This document shows positions 18,196-26,316 of a DNA stretch of 64,000 bases, in pieces (positions within the stretch are counted from its first letter, which is position 1; the number at the start of each line of letters is the position of its first letter). Position numbers and translations under genes: made by a program. Below the pieces are notes generated by a model. That model saw only the letters and a list, made by a program, of their open reading frames with translations. It was not told the origin of the DNA and did not search any database. Where the stretch lies: positions 1 to 64,000 of the forward strand of contig CAWGJL010000023.1 of NCBI GenBank assembly GCA_963822765.1, in the 5' to 3' direction. Source of the stretch: Palsa-504 sp963822765 (GTDB lineage Bacteria; Actinomycetota; Actinomycetes; Streptosporangiales; Streptosporangiaceae).

Positions 18196-19614
18196 ATGGC
18201 AACACGTGACCAGGACGTTTCAGTCGGCACGGCGGAGGGGGTCCTCGTCCGCGAGGGCAGCTACGGCACCCAGGTCATGACCGTCGAGCCGGGCGGCGCG
18301 GAGTTCATCCCGCTGAACGAGCGGCACGGGCGGCCGGTCCAGCTGTTCTGGACCTGGACGTCGCCGAACATGGAGTTCGCCACGATCTTCGTCGGCGTGC
18401 TCGCGGTGGCGGGCTTCGGCATGGGCTTCTGGTCGGCGGCGCTGGCCCTGGTCCTGGGCAGCGCGATCGGCGGCGTCACGCAGGGGATCTTGTCGCTGCG
18501 CGGGCCGAAGTTCGGGGTGCCGCAGATGGTGCTGAGCCGGCTCGGGTTCGGCTACTGGGGCAACGCGCTGCCCGCCGGGCTGAACTCGGTCACCGCCGGG
18601 ATCGGCTGGTTCGCGGTGAACAGCGTCAGCGGGGCGCTGGCGCTGAACGTGCTGACCCACCTGCCGCAGGTACTCTGCCTGCTCATCATCGTGGCGGTGC
18701 AGGTCGTGGTCGCTTTCTTCGGGTACAACCTGGTGCACCTGTTCGAGCGGTACGCCTTCCCCATCCTCACCGTCATCTTCCTGATCGCGGCCGGGGTCAT
18801 CCTGAGCAAGGCCCACCCCGGCGCCACCCACCACACGATTCCTGGCGCGTTCCTGCTGGTGTTCGGCGCCTCGTTCGGCTACGCGGTCGGCTGGAACCCG
18901 TACGCGGCGGACTACACCCGTTACTTCAAACCGGACGCGAACAAAGCCGCCATCGCCTGGTGGGCCGGGAGCGGGCTGTTCCTGTCCTGCGCCCTGCTCG
19001 AGATCGTCGGCGCGGCCGTCGGCACCGCGGTCAGCGCGGGCAATGCGCTCGCCGGCCCCGGCGGCATGACCAGCCTGCTGGCCACCCCGCTGGCCGACCT
19101 GACCCTGCTGGCCATCGCGCTCGGCGCCGTCTCGGCGAACGTGCTCAACATCTACTCCGGCGCGCTGTCGTTCACCGCGATCGGCATCAAGCTGCCGCTC
19201 TCGCTGCGCCGCGCGATCGTGGCCCTCGGGTTCGGTACTATCGGGTTCTTCTTGGCCTGGAACGGGCTGTCCAATGTGGGCAGGTACGAGAACTTCCTGC
19301 TGATTATCGCGTACTGGATCGCGCCCTGGCTCGCCGTCTTCTTCTGCGACCAGTTGCTGCGGCGCAACCCGGACGAGGCGCTGCTGTTCGCTACCCGGCG
19401 GACGAACTGGGCCGGGCCGGTGGCCATGCTCGTCGGGATGGGCATCTCGATCTACCTGTTCTCCAACCAGACCGAGTACATCGGCGTGGTGCCGTCGCAC
19501 GTGGGGTCGGTCGGCGACCTGACCTTCGAGGTCGGGTTCGTGATCACCGCGGTGGTCTACCTGGGCTGGCATTTCCTGGCCGGGACCGGGCGGGAGAACA
19601 CGCTGGCCGGCTGA
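18196..19614 (+). CDS. NCS1-family purine/cytosine permease
   Basis: 472 residues with about twelve membrane segments, e.g. FATIFVGVLAVAGFGMGFWS, LCLLIIVAVQVVVAFFGYNL and AFPILTVIFLIAAGVI. NCS1 hallmarks: FGVPQMVLSRLGFGYWGNAL in TM3 and GWNPYAADYTRYF after the middle helices. Imports nucleobases or related compounds with a cation. ATG 18196 has AAGGAG 7 nt upstream. Divergent from purK/purE, which makes nucleobase uptake a reasonable role; substrate not determinable. Confidence 0.92.
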   Translation: MATRDQDVSVGTAEGVLVREGSYGTQVMTVEPGGAEFIPLNERHGRPVQLFWTWTSPNMEFATIFVGVLAVAGFGMGFWSAALALVLGSAIGGVTQGILSLRGPKFGVPQMVLSRLGFGYWGNALPAGLNSVTAGIGWFAVNSVSGALALNVLTHLPQVLCLLIIVAVQVVVAFFGYNLVHLFERYAFPILTVIFLIAAGVILSKAHPGATHHTIPGAFLLVFGASFGYAVGWNPYAADYTRYFKPDANKAAIAWWAGSGLFLSCALLEIVGAAVGTAVSAGNALAGPGGMTSLLATPLADLTLLAIALGAVSANVLNIYSGALSFTAIGIKLPLSLRRAIVALGFGTIGFFLAWNGLSNVGRYENFLLIIAYWIAPWLAVFFCDQLLRRNPDEALLFATRRTNWAGPVAMLVGMGISIYLFSNQTEYIGVVPSHVGSVGDLTFEVGFVITAVVYLGWHFLAGTGRENTLAG

Positions 19615-19786
19615 GGTTCCCGTTGGTTTATCCAGGGTTGCCTCAGGGAAGAGTGAGTCGGCACCCAGGGTTGGCCGGTAGCATGTGCAGGTCTTGCTAG
19701 GGGCCTGCCGGGGATTTGCGCGGGCCAGACCTGCTTCGTGCTTCAGAATGTTCTCACAGAGCGTGGCGCCGAAAGGACTTCTTTCT

Positions 19787-20413
19787 ATGCCCGGGATGGC
19801 AAGCCTCCGCAAGCGCTTGACCGACCTGATTCCCGAACTGGCCAAGTTCGGCGTGGTCGGGCTGATCGGGTCGGTCATCGACCTGGGCGGCGCGGACTAC
19901 CTGCACGTCCACATGGGCATCGGGCCCATGGTGGCCAAGGCGATGTCGATCACCGCGGCGATGCTGGTCACCTACCTGGGCAGCCGGTTCTGGACGTTCC
20001 GGCACCGGGTCAATCAGGCGCTGCTGCGCGAGGGCGTCCTGTTCGTGGTGCTGAACATCATCGGCCTGGGCATCGCCGAGATGGTGATCGCGATCACGAC
20101 CTACGGGCTGGACATGAAGTCGGAGCTGGCCTACAACGGGGCCAGCGTGGTCGGCACCGGGTTCGGGACGATCTTCCGGTACTTCGCGTACAAGAAGTGG
20201 GTGTTCCTGGCGGGCGCGCCCGGCACGGTGGTGGCGGCCGGGGAGGCAGCGGTGTCCGGGATCGTCGACCCCGCCGAGGCGAGCCCGTCTGGTGCGGCGC
20301 TCGCCGGCGGGTACGGGCCGCCGTGGGAGGAACTCGAGCCGCCCGCGAAGCTGCGCTACGGCCCGGTCTGGGAACACCTGGAGCCCGCCGAGTCCGAGGC
20401 CGGGCGGCGCTAG
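19787..20413 (+). CDS. GtrA-family membrane protein
   Basis: 208 residues with four predicted helices: FGVVGLIGSVIDLGGADYL, MVAKAMSITAAMLVTYLGSR, GVLFVVLNIIGLGIAEMVIA and GTGFGTIFRYFAYKKWVFL. The WTFRHR and RYFAYKKWVF segments are typical of GtrA proteins, thought to flip or deliver lipid-linked sugars for cell-surface glycosylation. ATG 19787 has GAAAGGA 9 nt upstream; longer in-frame starts lack one. An extra C-terminal tail of ~55 residues has two related stretches (YGPPWEELEPP and YGPVWEHLEPA). Confidence 0.85.
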   Translation: MPGMASLRKRLTDLIPELAKFGVVGLIGSVIDLGGADYLHVHMGIGPMVAKAMSITAAMLVTYLGSRFWTFRHRVNQALLREGVLFVVLNIIGLGIAEMVIAITTYGLDMKSELAYNGASVVGTGFGTIFRYFAYKKWVFLAGAPGTVVAAGEAAVSGIVDPAEASPSGAALAGGYGPPWEELEPPAKLRYGPVWEHLEPAESEAGRR

Positions 20414-20441
20414 CCGCGTCCGCGCCGCTGCGTCGCTGTGT

Positions 20442-20491
20442 CTTAGGCGGGGCCGTGTCCTAGGCGGGGCCGCTGCTTAGGCGGGGCCGCG
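20442..20491. repeat. Three tandem 17-bp repeats
   Basis: TAGGCGGGGCCG recurs at 20444, 20461 and 20478, a 17-bp period. The last unit contains the stop codon of the histidine kinase gene (TTA at 20477-20479), so repeat copy change could move that stop. Confidence 0.75.
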
Positions 20492-21481
20492 GACGGGCTG
20501 GGTGCCGGGGCGCAGGGGATGGCGGGGCAGGAAGACGCCGAACGTGGCGGGCTTGGCCTTGACCAGCACGACCCGGCCGCCGTCGGCGGCGGCCATGGTC
20601 CGGGCCAGCGCCAGGCCTAGCCCGGTGCCCTCGGGGCGGCCGCTGACGCTCCGCTCGAAGATGCGCGAGACCAGGTCGGGCGGGACGCCGTTGCCCTCGT
20701 CCCGGACCTCGATCACCACCGACCGCGCGCTCTGCGAGGTCTGGATGGTCACCGTGCCGCCGCCGTGCATCAGCGCGTTGTCCAGCAGGGTGGCGAGCAC
20801 CTGGGCCAGCCCGCCCGGGGTGACGTGCGCCTCCAGGCCGCGCGCGCCGATCACCACCAGCTTGCGCTGGGCCCGGCGGAAGGCCGGCTCCCACTCCACG
20901 ACCTGCTGCTGCACGATCTCGTCGATGCCGGTCAGCTCGGCCGAGACGGCGCCCGGCCGGCGGGCCGGGCTGAGCAGCTGGGTGACGACATCGGCCAGGC
21001 GTTCGGCCTGGGTCAGGGCGGCGCTGCCCTCCTCGCGGACCACGTCGGGGTCGTCGGCGGCCGCGATCATCTCCTCCAGCCGCATGGACAGCGCGGTCAG
21101 CGGGGTGCGCAGCTGGTGCGAGGCGTCCACCGCGAGCTCGCGGTCCGCGGCCAGCAGGCTGGACAGCCGCCGGGCCGAGCTGTCCAGGCCGTCGGCCACC
21201 TGATCCAGGTCGGCCGCCCCGTACCGGCGGCCGAGCGGGCGCGGGTCACCGGCGGCGAGCCGGGCGGCGGCTTCGGCGAGTTCCTCGACCGGCCGGGCCA
21301 GCCGGGCCGCGAGCACCGCGGTCAGCCAGGCGGCCAGGGCCACGGCCCCGGCCATCAGCCCGGCGACGAGGGCGGTTGCGGATGCGCCGCGCCCGGCGGC
21401 GATGGCCAGCGCGGGCCCGCCGACGACCAGGATCACGACCACCGCGACGGCAAAGGTCGAGAACCACAGCCTCCTGCGCAT
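20477..21481 (-). CDS. Two-component sensor histidine kinase
   Basis: 334 residues: two N-terminal helices (about 8-30 and 36-60) with almost no extracytoplasmic loop, HAMP-like segment (LARPVEELAEAAARLAAGDP), HisKA with phospho-acceptor His122 in DASHQLRTPLTAL, and HATPase with N box LATLLDNALMHGG, G1 DEGNGVP and G2 GTGLGLALARTMAAADGG. The lack of a sensor loop suggests membrane or intracellular sensing. Lies 166 bp downstream of its response regulator with a long inverted repeat between them. Confidence 0.93.
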   Translation of the reverse strand: MRRRLWFSTFAVAVVVILVVGGPALAIAAGRGASATALVAGLMAGAVALAAWLTAVLAARLARPVEELAEAAARLAAGDPRPLGRRYGAADLDQVADGLDSSARRLSSLLAADRELAVDASHQLRTPLTALSMRLEEMIAAADDPDVVREEGSAALTQAERLADVVTQLLSPARRPGAVSAELTGIDEIVQQQVVEWEPAFRRAQRKLVVIGARGLEAHVTPGGLAQVLATLLDNALMHGGGTVTIQTSQSARSVVIEVRDEGNGVPPDLVSRIFERSVSGRPEGTGLGLALARTMAAADGGRVVLVKAKPATFGVFLPRHPLRPGTQPVRGPA

Positions 21482-21552
21482 GGGTCAGCCCGCAATCGCC
21501 ACTCGAGCCCCACTCGTACCGCGGCGCGGCGCTCCGGGGTGGCTGGCGTGGA

Positions 21553-21600
21553 GTGAAACCCGGGTTCACCACGTTAGAGCGCAGTGAACCCCGGGTTTCA
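21553..21600. promoter_or_regulatory. Long inverted repeat between response regulator and kinase
   Basis: Arm GTGAAACCCGGGTTCAC (21553-21569) and arm GTGAACCCCGGGTTTCA (21584-21600) are reverse complements apart from one extra C, with a 14-base loop. Each arm is itself near-palindromic around CCCGGG. Could be an operator for the regulator or a processing/attenuation hairpin in the two-gene transcript. Confidence 0.6.
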
Positions 21601-21647
21601 TTCGGTTGGGCCGGGGGCGGAGGCGCGGGGGGCGAGGCGCCGGGGGG

Positions 21648-22319
21648 CTAGTTGCCACGTTCAAAGCGGAACCCGACGCCGCGGACCGTGGTGATGTAGC
21701 GGGGCGAGTGCGCGTCGTCGCCCAGCTTGCGGCGCAGCCAGGAGATGTGCATGTCCAGGGTCTTGGTGGAGGTCCACCATTTGGCGTCCCACACCTCGCG
21801 CATGATCTGCTCCCGGGTGACGACCTTGCCCGCGTCGCGGAGCAGGATCCAGAGCAGGTCGAACTCCTTGGTGGTCAGGTCGAGCTCGGTGTCGCCGTGC
21901 CAGGCGCGGCGGGCGTCAGGGTCGATCCGCACGCCGAGCACCGCCGAGCCCTCGGCCGTGCCCCGGCGGAGCAGGGCGCGGACCCGGGCCAGCAGCTCGG
22001 CCAGCCGGAACGGCTTGGTCACGTAGTCGTCGGCGCCCGCGTCCAGGCCCACCACGGTGTCCACCTCGTCGGCGCGGGCGGTGAGGATCAGCACCGGGAC
22101 CGCGTAGCCGCCGGCCCGGACCCGGCGGCAGACCTCGAGCCCGTCGAGCTCCGGCAGGCCGATGTCGAGCAAGATCAGGTCGACGCCCTCGCCGAGGGCG
22201 CGGTCGAGCGTGGCCGGCCCGTCCGCGGTGACGTCCACCTCGTACCCCTCGCGGCGCAGCGCGCGGGACAGCGGTTCGGAAATGGAGGTGTCATCCTCGG
22301 CGAGCAGCACGCGAGTCAT
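21648..22319 (-). CDS. OmpR/PhoB-family response regulator
   Basis: 223 residues. Receiver domain with acidic pocket EDD (8-10), phospho-acceptor Asp52 in LILLDIGLPELDG, Thr in LTARAD and Lys in VTKPF. C-terminal winged helix with TTKEFDLLWILLRDAGKVVT and ISWLRRKLGDDAHSPRYITT then VRGVGFRFE. First gene of the two-component pair; the kinase follows on the same strand. Confidence 0.95.
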   Translation of the reverse strand: MTRVLLAEDDTSISEPLSRALRREGYEVDVTADGPATLDRALGEGVDLILLDIGLPELDGLEVCRRVRAGGYAVPVLILTARADEVDTVVGLDAGADDYVTKPFRLAELLARVRALLRRGTAEGSAVLGVRIDPDARRAWHGDTELDLTTKEFDLLWILLRDAGKVVTREQIMREVWDAKWWTSTKTLDMHISWLRRKLGDDAHSPRYITTVRGVGFRFERGN

Positions 22320-22372
22320 GCCTAAATAGTAAAGGAAAGGTAAAACGTTTGCCGCTCTCGCGGCCGGGTCGT

Positions 22373-23890
22373 TCAGGCGGGGCTGATGCCGTGGCGGCGG
22401 CGGGGCGGGGTGCGGTCGTGGCCGCGGGCGACGGCGAACCGGCGGATCAGTTCGGCGCGCAGGTCCTCGGGTTCGACCACGTCGTCGACGACGAGTTCGG
22501 AGGCCAGGCGCAGGAGGTCGATGTCCTGCTCGTAGTCGCGGCGCAGGCGTTCGGTCTCGGCGGCCCGCTCGGTCTCGTCGGCGATCCGCTCGAGCTTGTT
22601 CGCGTAGACGGCGTTGACCGCGGCCTCGGCGCCCATGACCGCGATCTTGGCCGTGGGCAGGGCGAGCGTGGCGTCCGGTTCGAAGCCGGGGCCGGCCATG
22701 GCGTACAGCCCGGCCCCGTAGGCCTTGCGGACCACGACGCAGATCTTGGGCACGGTGGCGTCGGACATGGCCGCGATCATCTTGGCGCCGTGCCGGATGA
22801 TGCCCTGCCGCTCCACCGCGGTGCCGACCATGAAGCCGGGCACGTCGGCCAGGAACAGCAGCGGGAGCCCGAACGCGTCGCAGATCTGGATGAACCGGGC
22901 CGCCTTGTCCGCCGAGTCGACGAACAGCACCCCGCCCTTGAACATCGGGTTGTTGGCGACCACCCCGGTCACCTGGCCGTCCAGCCGGGCGAAGCCGGTG
23001 ACGAGCTCACGGGCCCACAGCGCGTGGATCTCGAAGAACGAGTCCTCGTCGACCAGGCCGCGGACGAACCGGCGCATGTCGAAGGCCTGGCGCTCGCTTT
23101 CGGGGACCAGCGCGCGCAGGTCGGCCGGCTTGGCGTCCCTGGACTCGGCGGCCGGGAGCGCAGCGGACCAGTTCTGCGGGAGGTAGGACAGGTAGGACCG
23201 GACCGCTTCCAGCGCCTCGGCCTCGGAGGAGGCCAGCAGGTGCCCGCTGCCGGACACCGTGCAGTGCAGCCGCGCGCCGCCCATCTCCTCCAGCGTGGTC
23301 TTCTCGCTGACCACCATCTCGACCATCCGCGGGCTGCCCAGGTACATCGAGGCGTTGCCGTCCACCATCGCGGTGAAGTCGCAGAATGCCGGGATGTACG
23401 CGCCGCCCGCCGCCGACGGGCCGAACAGCGCGCAGACCTGCGGGATCGAGCCGGAGGCGCGGATCTGGGTGCGGAAAATACGCCCGGCGCCGCGGCGGCC
23501 GGGGAACATGTCCACCTGGTCGGTGATCCGGGCGCCGGCCGAGTCGACCAGGTAGATCATCGGGATGCCGGTCTCGTACGCCTTCTCGATGATCCGGATG
23601 ATCTTCTCCACCGTGCGGGCGCCCCAGGACCCGGCCTTGACCGTCGAGTCGTTGGCCATCAGCGCGACCGGGCGGCCGCCGACCAGCGCGGTGCCGGTGA
23701 CCACGCCGTCCGCGGGCAGCCCGTCGGCCAGCGCGTTCGCGTACCGGCCGTCCTCGGTGAAGCTGCCCTCGTCGGTCAGCAGCGCGATCCGTTCGCGGGC
23801 GAACAGCTTGCCGCGGGCCGCGGCGGCCTCGTGGTAGCGGGTGGCGCCGCCGCGCTCGATGGACTCGCGCAGCTTGGGGAAGTCAGTCAT
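22373..23890 (-). CDS. Acyl-CoA carboxylase beta (carboxyltransferase) subunit
   Basis: About 505 residues of the PccB/MccB carboxyltransferase fold that moves CO2 from biotin to an acyl-CoA. Seen: ARERIALLTDEGSFTEDGRY, DSAGARITDQVDMFPGRRGA, GPSAAGGAYIPAFCDFTAMV, GGVLFVDSADKAARFIQICD and LADVPGFMVGTAVERQGIIR. Position 3' of an HMG-CoA lyase gene suggests methylcrotonyl-CoA carboxylase of leucine breakdown, but no biotinylated alpha subunit is in the window. The conserved N-terminus fits ATG 23890 (TDFPKLRESIERGG); an in-frame ATG at 23926 adds 12 residues that duplicate MTDFP. See the tandem start module. Confidence 0.9.
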   Translation of the reverse strand: MTDFPKLRESIERGGATRYHEAAAARGKLFARERIALLTDEGSFTEDGRYANALADGLPADGVVTGTALVGGRPVALMANDSTVKAGSWGARTVEKIIRIIEKAYETGIPMIYLVDSAGARITDQVDMFPGRRGAGRIFRTQIRASGSIPQVCALFGPSAAGGAYIPAFCDFTAMVDGNASMYLGSPRMVEMVVSEKTTLEEMGGARLHCTVSGSGHLLASSEAEALEAVRSYLSYLPQNWSAALPAAESRDAKPADLRALVPESERQAFDMRRFVRGLVDEDSFFEIHALWARELVTGFARLDGQVTGVVANNPMFKGGVLFVDSADKAARFIQICDAFGLPLLFLADVPGFMVGTAVERQGIIRHGAKMIAAMSDATVPKICVVVRKAYGAGLYAMAGPGFEPDATLALPTAKIAVMGAEAAVNAVYANKLERIADETERAAETERLRRDYEQDIDLLRLASELVVDDVVEPEDLRAELIRRFAVARGHDRTPPRRRHGISPA

Positions 23891-23957
23891 GGGGGCGTGT
23901 CTCGCGCAGCTGGGGAAGTCAGTCATGGGGGCGTGTTCGCGCTCGGAAGTCGGTCAT
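23867..23957 (-). repeat. Start-codon module present three times
   Basis: ATGACYGACTTCC occurs at 23957, 23926 and 23890 (sense minus). The two downstream units are near-identical ~36-37-bp tandem copies including ACACGCCCCCATGACTGAC. The first ATG overlaps the HMG-CoA lyase stop as ATGA and opens a 12-codon frame (MTDFRARTRPHD) whose TGA overlaps the second ATG; the second and third are in frame with the carboxylase. Confidence 0.8.
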
Positions 23958-24871
23958 GGAGCAATTGTCCGGGTGCGCGGGCCGGCCCGCAGGACCTGGG
24001 AGGGCAGGGTGCGGCCGACGATGCCCTCGGCCTCGGCGGCCGTGGCGATCATGGCCTCCAGGTCGATCCCGGTGGCCACCCCCATGTCCTCGGCCATGTA
24101 CACCAGTTCCTCGGTGGCGATGTTGCCGGTGGCGCCGGGCGCGTAGGGGCAGCCGCCCAGGCCGCCGACCGCGGCGTCGAAGTCGGCCACGCCGAGTTCC
24201 AGGGCGGCCAGCACGTTGGCCAGCCCGGTGCCGCGCGTGTTGTGGAAGTGCAGGTTGAGCGCGGTACCGGGATGGGCCGAACGGAACGCCCCGACCAGCG
24301 CCCGGACCCGGGTCGGGGTGGCCATGCCGGTCGTGTCGCCGAACGAGGCCGAGTCGGCCCCGTCGGCCAGGGCCCGCCCGGCCACCGAGACCACCCGGCT
24401 GACCGGCACGTCGCCCTCGTACGGGCAGCCCCACGCGGTGGACACGATGACCTGCACGGTCGCGCCGCGGTCGTGGGCGACCGAGATGATCTCGGCGATC
24501 TCGTCCAGCGACTGCCCGGTCGAGCGGTTCACGTTCTTGCGGTTGTGCGTCTCCGAGGCCGACACGACCGCCTCGAGTTCGGTGAACCCGGAGTCAAGGG
24601 CGCGCAGGGCGCCCCGGAGGTTCGGCACCAGGGCCGAGTACCTGACCGAGGGGGCCCGGACCGCGCGCTTCCACACCTCGTCGGCGTCGGCCATCTGCGG
24701 GATCGCCGAGGGCCGCACGAACGACACCGCCTCGATCCGCTGCACGCCGGTCGCGGACAGCCGGTCGAGCAGCGCCACCTTGGCGTCGGTCGGCACCGGG
24801 TCCTCGTTCTGCAGCCCGTCCCGCGGCCCGACCTCGCGGACCGAGATCCGGTCCGGCAGTTCCCAGCTCAT
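23954..24871 (-). CDS. Hydroxymethylglutaryl-CoA lyase
   Basis: 305-residue TIM-barrel lyase that splits HMG-CoA to acetoacetate and acetyl-CoA in leucine catabolism. Seen: ISVREVGPRDGLQNEDPVPT (metal and acid-base residues R/D), FGDTTGMATPTRVRALV, LNLHFHNTRGTGLANVLAAL (HxH metal ligands) and GGLGGCPYAPGATGNIATEE, the HMG-CoA lyase signature with the catalytic Cys. Closely linked to the downstream carboxyltransferase gene. Confidence 0.93.
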   Translation of the reverse strand: MSWELPDRISVREVGPRDGLQNEDPVPTDAKVALLDRLSATGVQRIEAVSFVRPSAIPQMADADEVWKRAVRAPSVRYSALVPNLRGALRALDSGFTELEAVVSASETHNRKNVNRSTGQSLDEIAEIISVAHDRGATVQVIVSTAWGCPYEGDVPVSRVVSVAGRALADGADSASFGDTTGMATPTRVRALVGAFRSAHPGTALNLHFHNTRGTGLANVLAALELGVADFDAAVGGLGGCPYAPGATGNIATEELVYMAEDMGVATGIDLEAMIATAAEAEGIVGRTLPSQVLRAGPRTRTIAP

Positions 24872-24904
24872 GTTCCCCAGGCTAGCCGCCGGGCGGACCA
24901 GCGG

Positions 24905-25423
24905 CTAAGGCTGGTTACGCTGGTTGCGCTCGAGGCGGCGCTGCTCGTCCTCGACCAGCCGGAACAAGGTGGCCTGCACGTCGGCCACGTCCGGGATGTC
25001 CTTGAGCACGATCTGGCCGTGCTCGCCGGCCGACTCCACCACCAGCCGGCCGGCCCCGAGCAGCCGGTCGAGCAGGCCCTTCTCGAACGACACGTCGTTG
25101 ATCCTGGTCAGCGGGATGTCACGGCCCTTGCGGGTGATGATGCCGAACCGGGTGCGCAGCCGCTTGGTGGTCAGCTCGTAGGTCGTGGTCCGCCAGCGCA
25201 GCACCGGGACGATCAGCCACACCATCAAGAACAGCACCGCGACGATGCCCGCCGCGGCCCGGGCCGCGGCCGCGGCCGAACCGGACGGGATCAGCACCTC
25301 GGCGATCAGCGCGACGGCCACCACCAGCGCCGCGACCAGGATCGGGCGGATCAGCGTTTTCCAGTGCGGGTGCAGCAGCAGCACAGGCTGCTCGCCGGCG
25401 GCAAGCGACGAGTCAGGGGTCAT
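24905..25423 (-). CDS. PH-domain membrane protein (YdbS/bPH2-like)
   Basis: 172 residues from ATG 25423. Two helices (about 28-50 and 58-82, e.g. GIVAVLFLMVWLIVPVLRWR) are followed by a bacterial PH domain: TTYELTTKRLRTRFGIITRK, IPLTRINDVSFEKGLLDRLL, GRLVVESAGEHGQIVLKDIP. A C-terminal charged helix ends RRLERNQRNQP. Function in this family is unclear; membrane-stress or protein-scaffolding roles have been suggested. Sits between birA and HMG-CoA lyase on the same strand. Confidence 0.85.
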   Translation of the reverse strand: MTPDSSLAAGEQPVLLLHPHWKTLIRPILVAALVVAVALIAEVLIPSGSAAAAARAAAGIVAVLFLMVWLIVPVLRWRTTTYELTTKRLRTRFGIITRKGRDIPLTRINDVSFEKGLLDRLLGAGRLVVESAGEHGQIVLKDIPDVADVQATLFRLVEDEQRRLERNQRNQP

Positions 25424-25440
25424 ACGTAATAGTGGCACGC

Positions 25441-26316
25441 TCAGCGCAGGTGCACGATGTCCCCCGCGGCCACCGGCAGGTCGGCGCCGGGCGGCATGCT
25501 GACCAGGAGCCTGCCGTCCGCGTCGAGGCCGGCGGCCACGCCGTCGAGCAGCCGGCCGCCGGGCAGTTCGACCCGGACGCGCCGGCCGAGGGTGGCGCAC
25601 AAGCCGGTGTACTCGGCACGCAGGCCGGACCGTTCGGAATCTCCCAGAACACCCGACCACGTCCGGTACCTGCGTTCCAGGCCAGCCAGGATCCCGGCCA
25701 GCAACCGGTCCCGGTCCAGGTTCGGGGATCCCTGGAGGCGCAGCGAGGTGGCGGGCAGGGCGCCGGGACCGGGCGGCGGGAACTCGCCCGGCCCGGTGGA
25801 CACGTTGACGCCGATGCCGATCACCACCGCGTCCCCGGCCGTCTCGGCCAGGATGCCGGCCAACTTGCCCGGGGGGACGACCCTGCTGCCCTGGCCGCCT
25901 GCGGCGGCGGGCCCAGACCCCCCCGCAGGCTTGGCCTGCCCCGCGAGCACGTCGTTCGGCCACTTGAGCTGGGCGTCGACCGCGGCCACGTCGCGGACGG
26001 CGGCGGCCACCGCCACCCCGGCCAGCAGCGGGAGCCAGCCCAGCACGGCCCGCGGCACCGCGGCCGGGCGCAGCAGCACGGAGAAGGTCAGCGCGGCGCG
26101 CGGCGGGGAGACCCAGGTACGGCCCAGCCGGCCACGCCCGGCGTTCTGCTCCTCGGCGGCCAGGACCACGCCCTCCGGCTGGCCGGCGACCGCGCGGGCC
26201 AGCAGGTCGGCGTTGGTCGAGCCGGTGACCGGGACCACCTCGACGGACCGCCACAGGCCGCCGGGCCGGACCACCGCGGCGCTCAGCCGGGCGGCGTCCA
26301 GGGGCGGCTCAGTCAC
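25441..26316 (-). CDS. birA: Biotin--[acetyl-CoA-carboxylase] ligase
   Basis: 291 residues without an N-terminal HTH, so a group I (non-regulatory) ligase. Seen: VTGSTNADLLARA, EEQNAGRGRLGRTWVSPPRA (biotin/ATP GRGRxGR loop), LKWPNDVL and KLAGILAETAGDAVVIGIGV. A C-terminal SH3-like domain follows. It biotinylates the carboxylase carrier subunits whose partners (beta and epsilon genes) lie nearby. Odd: a Gly/Pro/Ala insert of ~26 residues (about 127-152, with GPAAAGGQGS) splits the domain between WPNDVL and KLAGIL and is encoded partly by a 30-bp repeat shared with ppc. Overlaps the AlaX-type gene by 8 bp. Confidence 0.93.
   Translation of the reverse strand: MTEPPLDAARLSAAVVRPGGLWRSVEVVPVTGSTNADLLARAVAGQPEGVVLAAEEQNAGRGRLGRTWVSPPRAALTFSVLLRPAAVPRAVLGWLPLLAGVAVAAAVRDVAAVDAQLKWPNDVLAGQAKPAGGSGPAAAGGQGSRVVPPGKLAGILAETAGDAVVIGIGVNVSTGPGEFPPPGPGALPATSLRLQGSPNLDRDRLLAGILAGLERRYRTWSGVLGDSERSGLRAEYTGLCATLGRRVRVELPGGRLLDGVAAGLDADGRLLVSMPPGADLPVAAGDIVHLR
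25883..25912. repeat. 30-bp repeat inside birA
   Basis: Matches 27757-27786 (inside ppc) at 29 of 30 positions; both contain CCTGGCCGCCTGCGGCGG and both are read in the same frame as PAAAGGQ. Confidence 0.8.

Noticed and set aside
22349..25429. 1026-codon open frame on the plus strand
   Set aside because: It is antisense to the carboxylase and HMG-CoA lyase genes, has His/Arg/Gly/Gln-rich shadow composition and no domain; high GC keeps such frames open.
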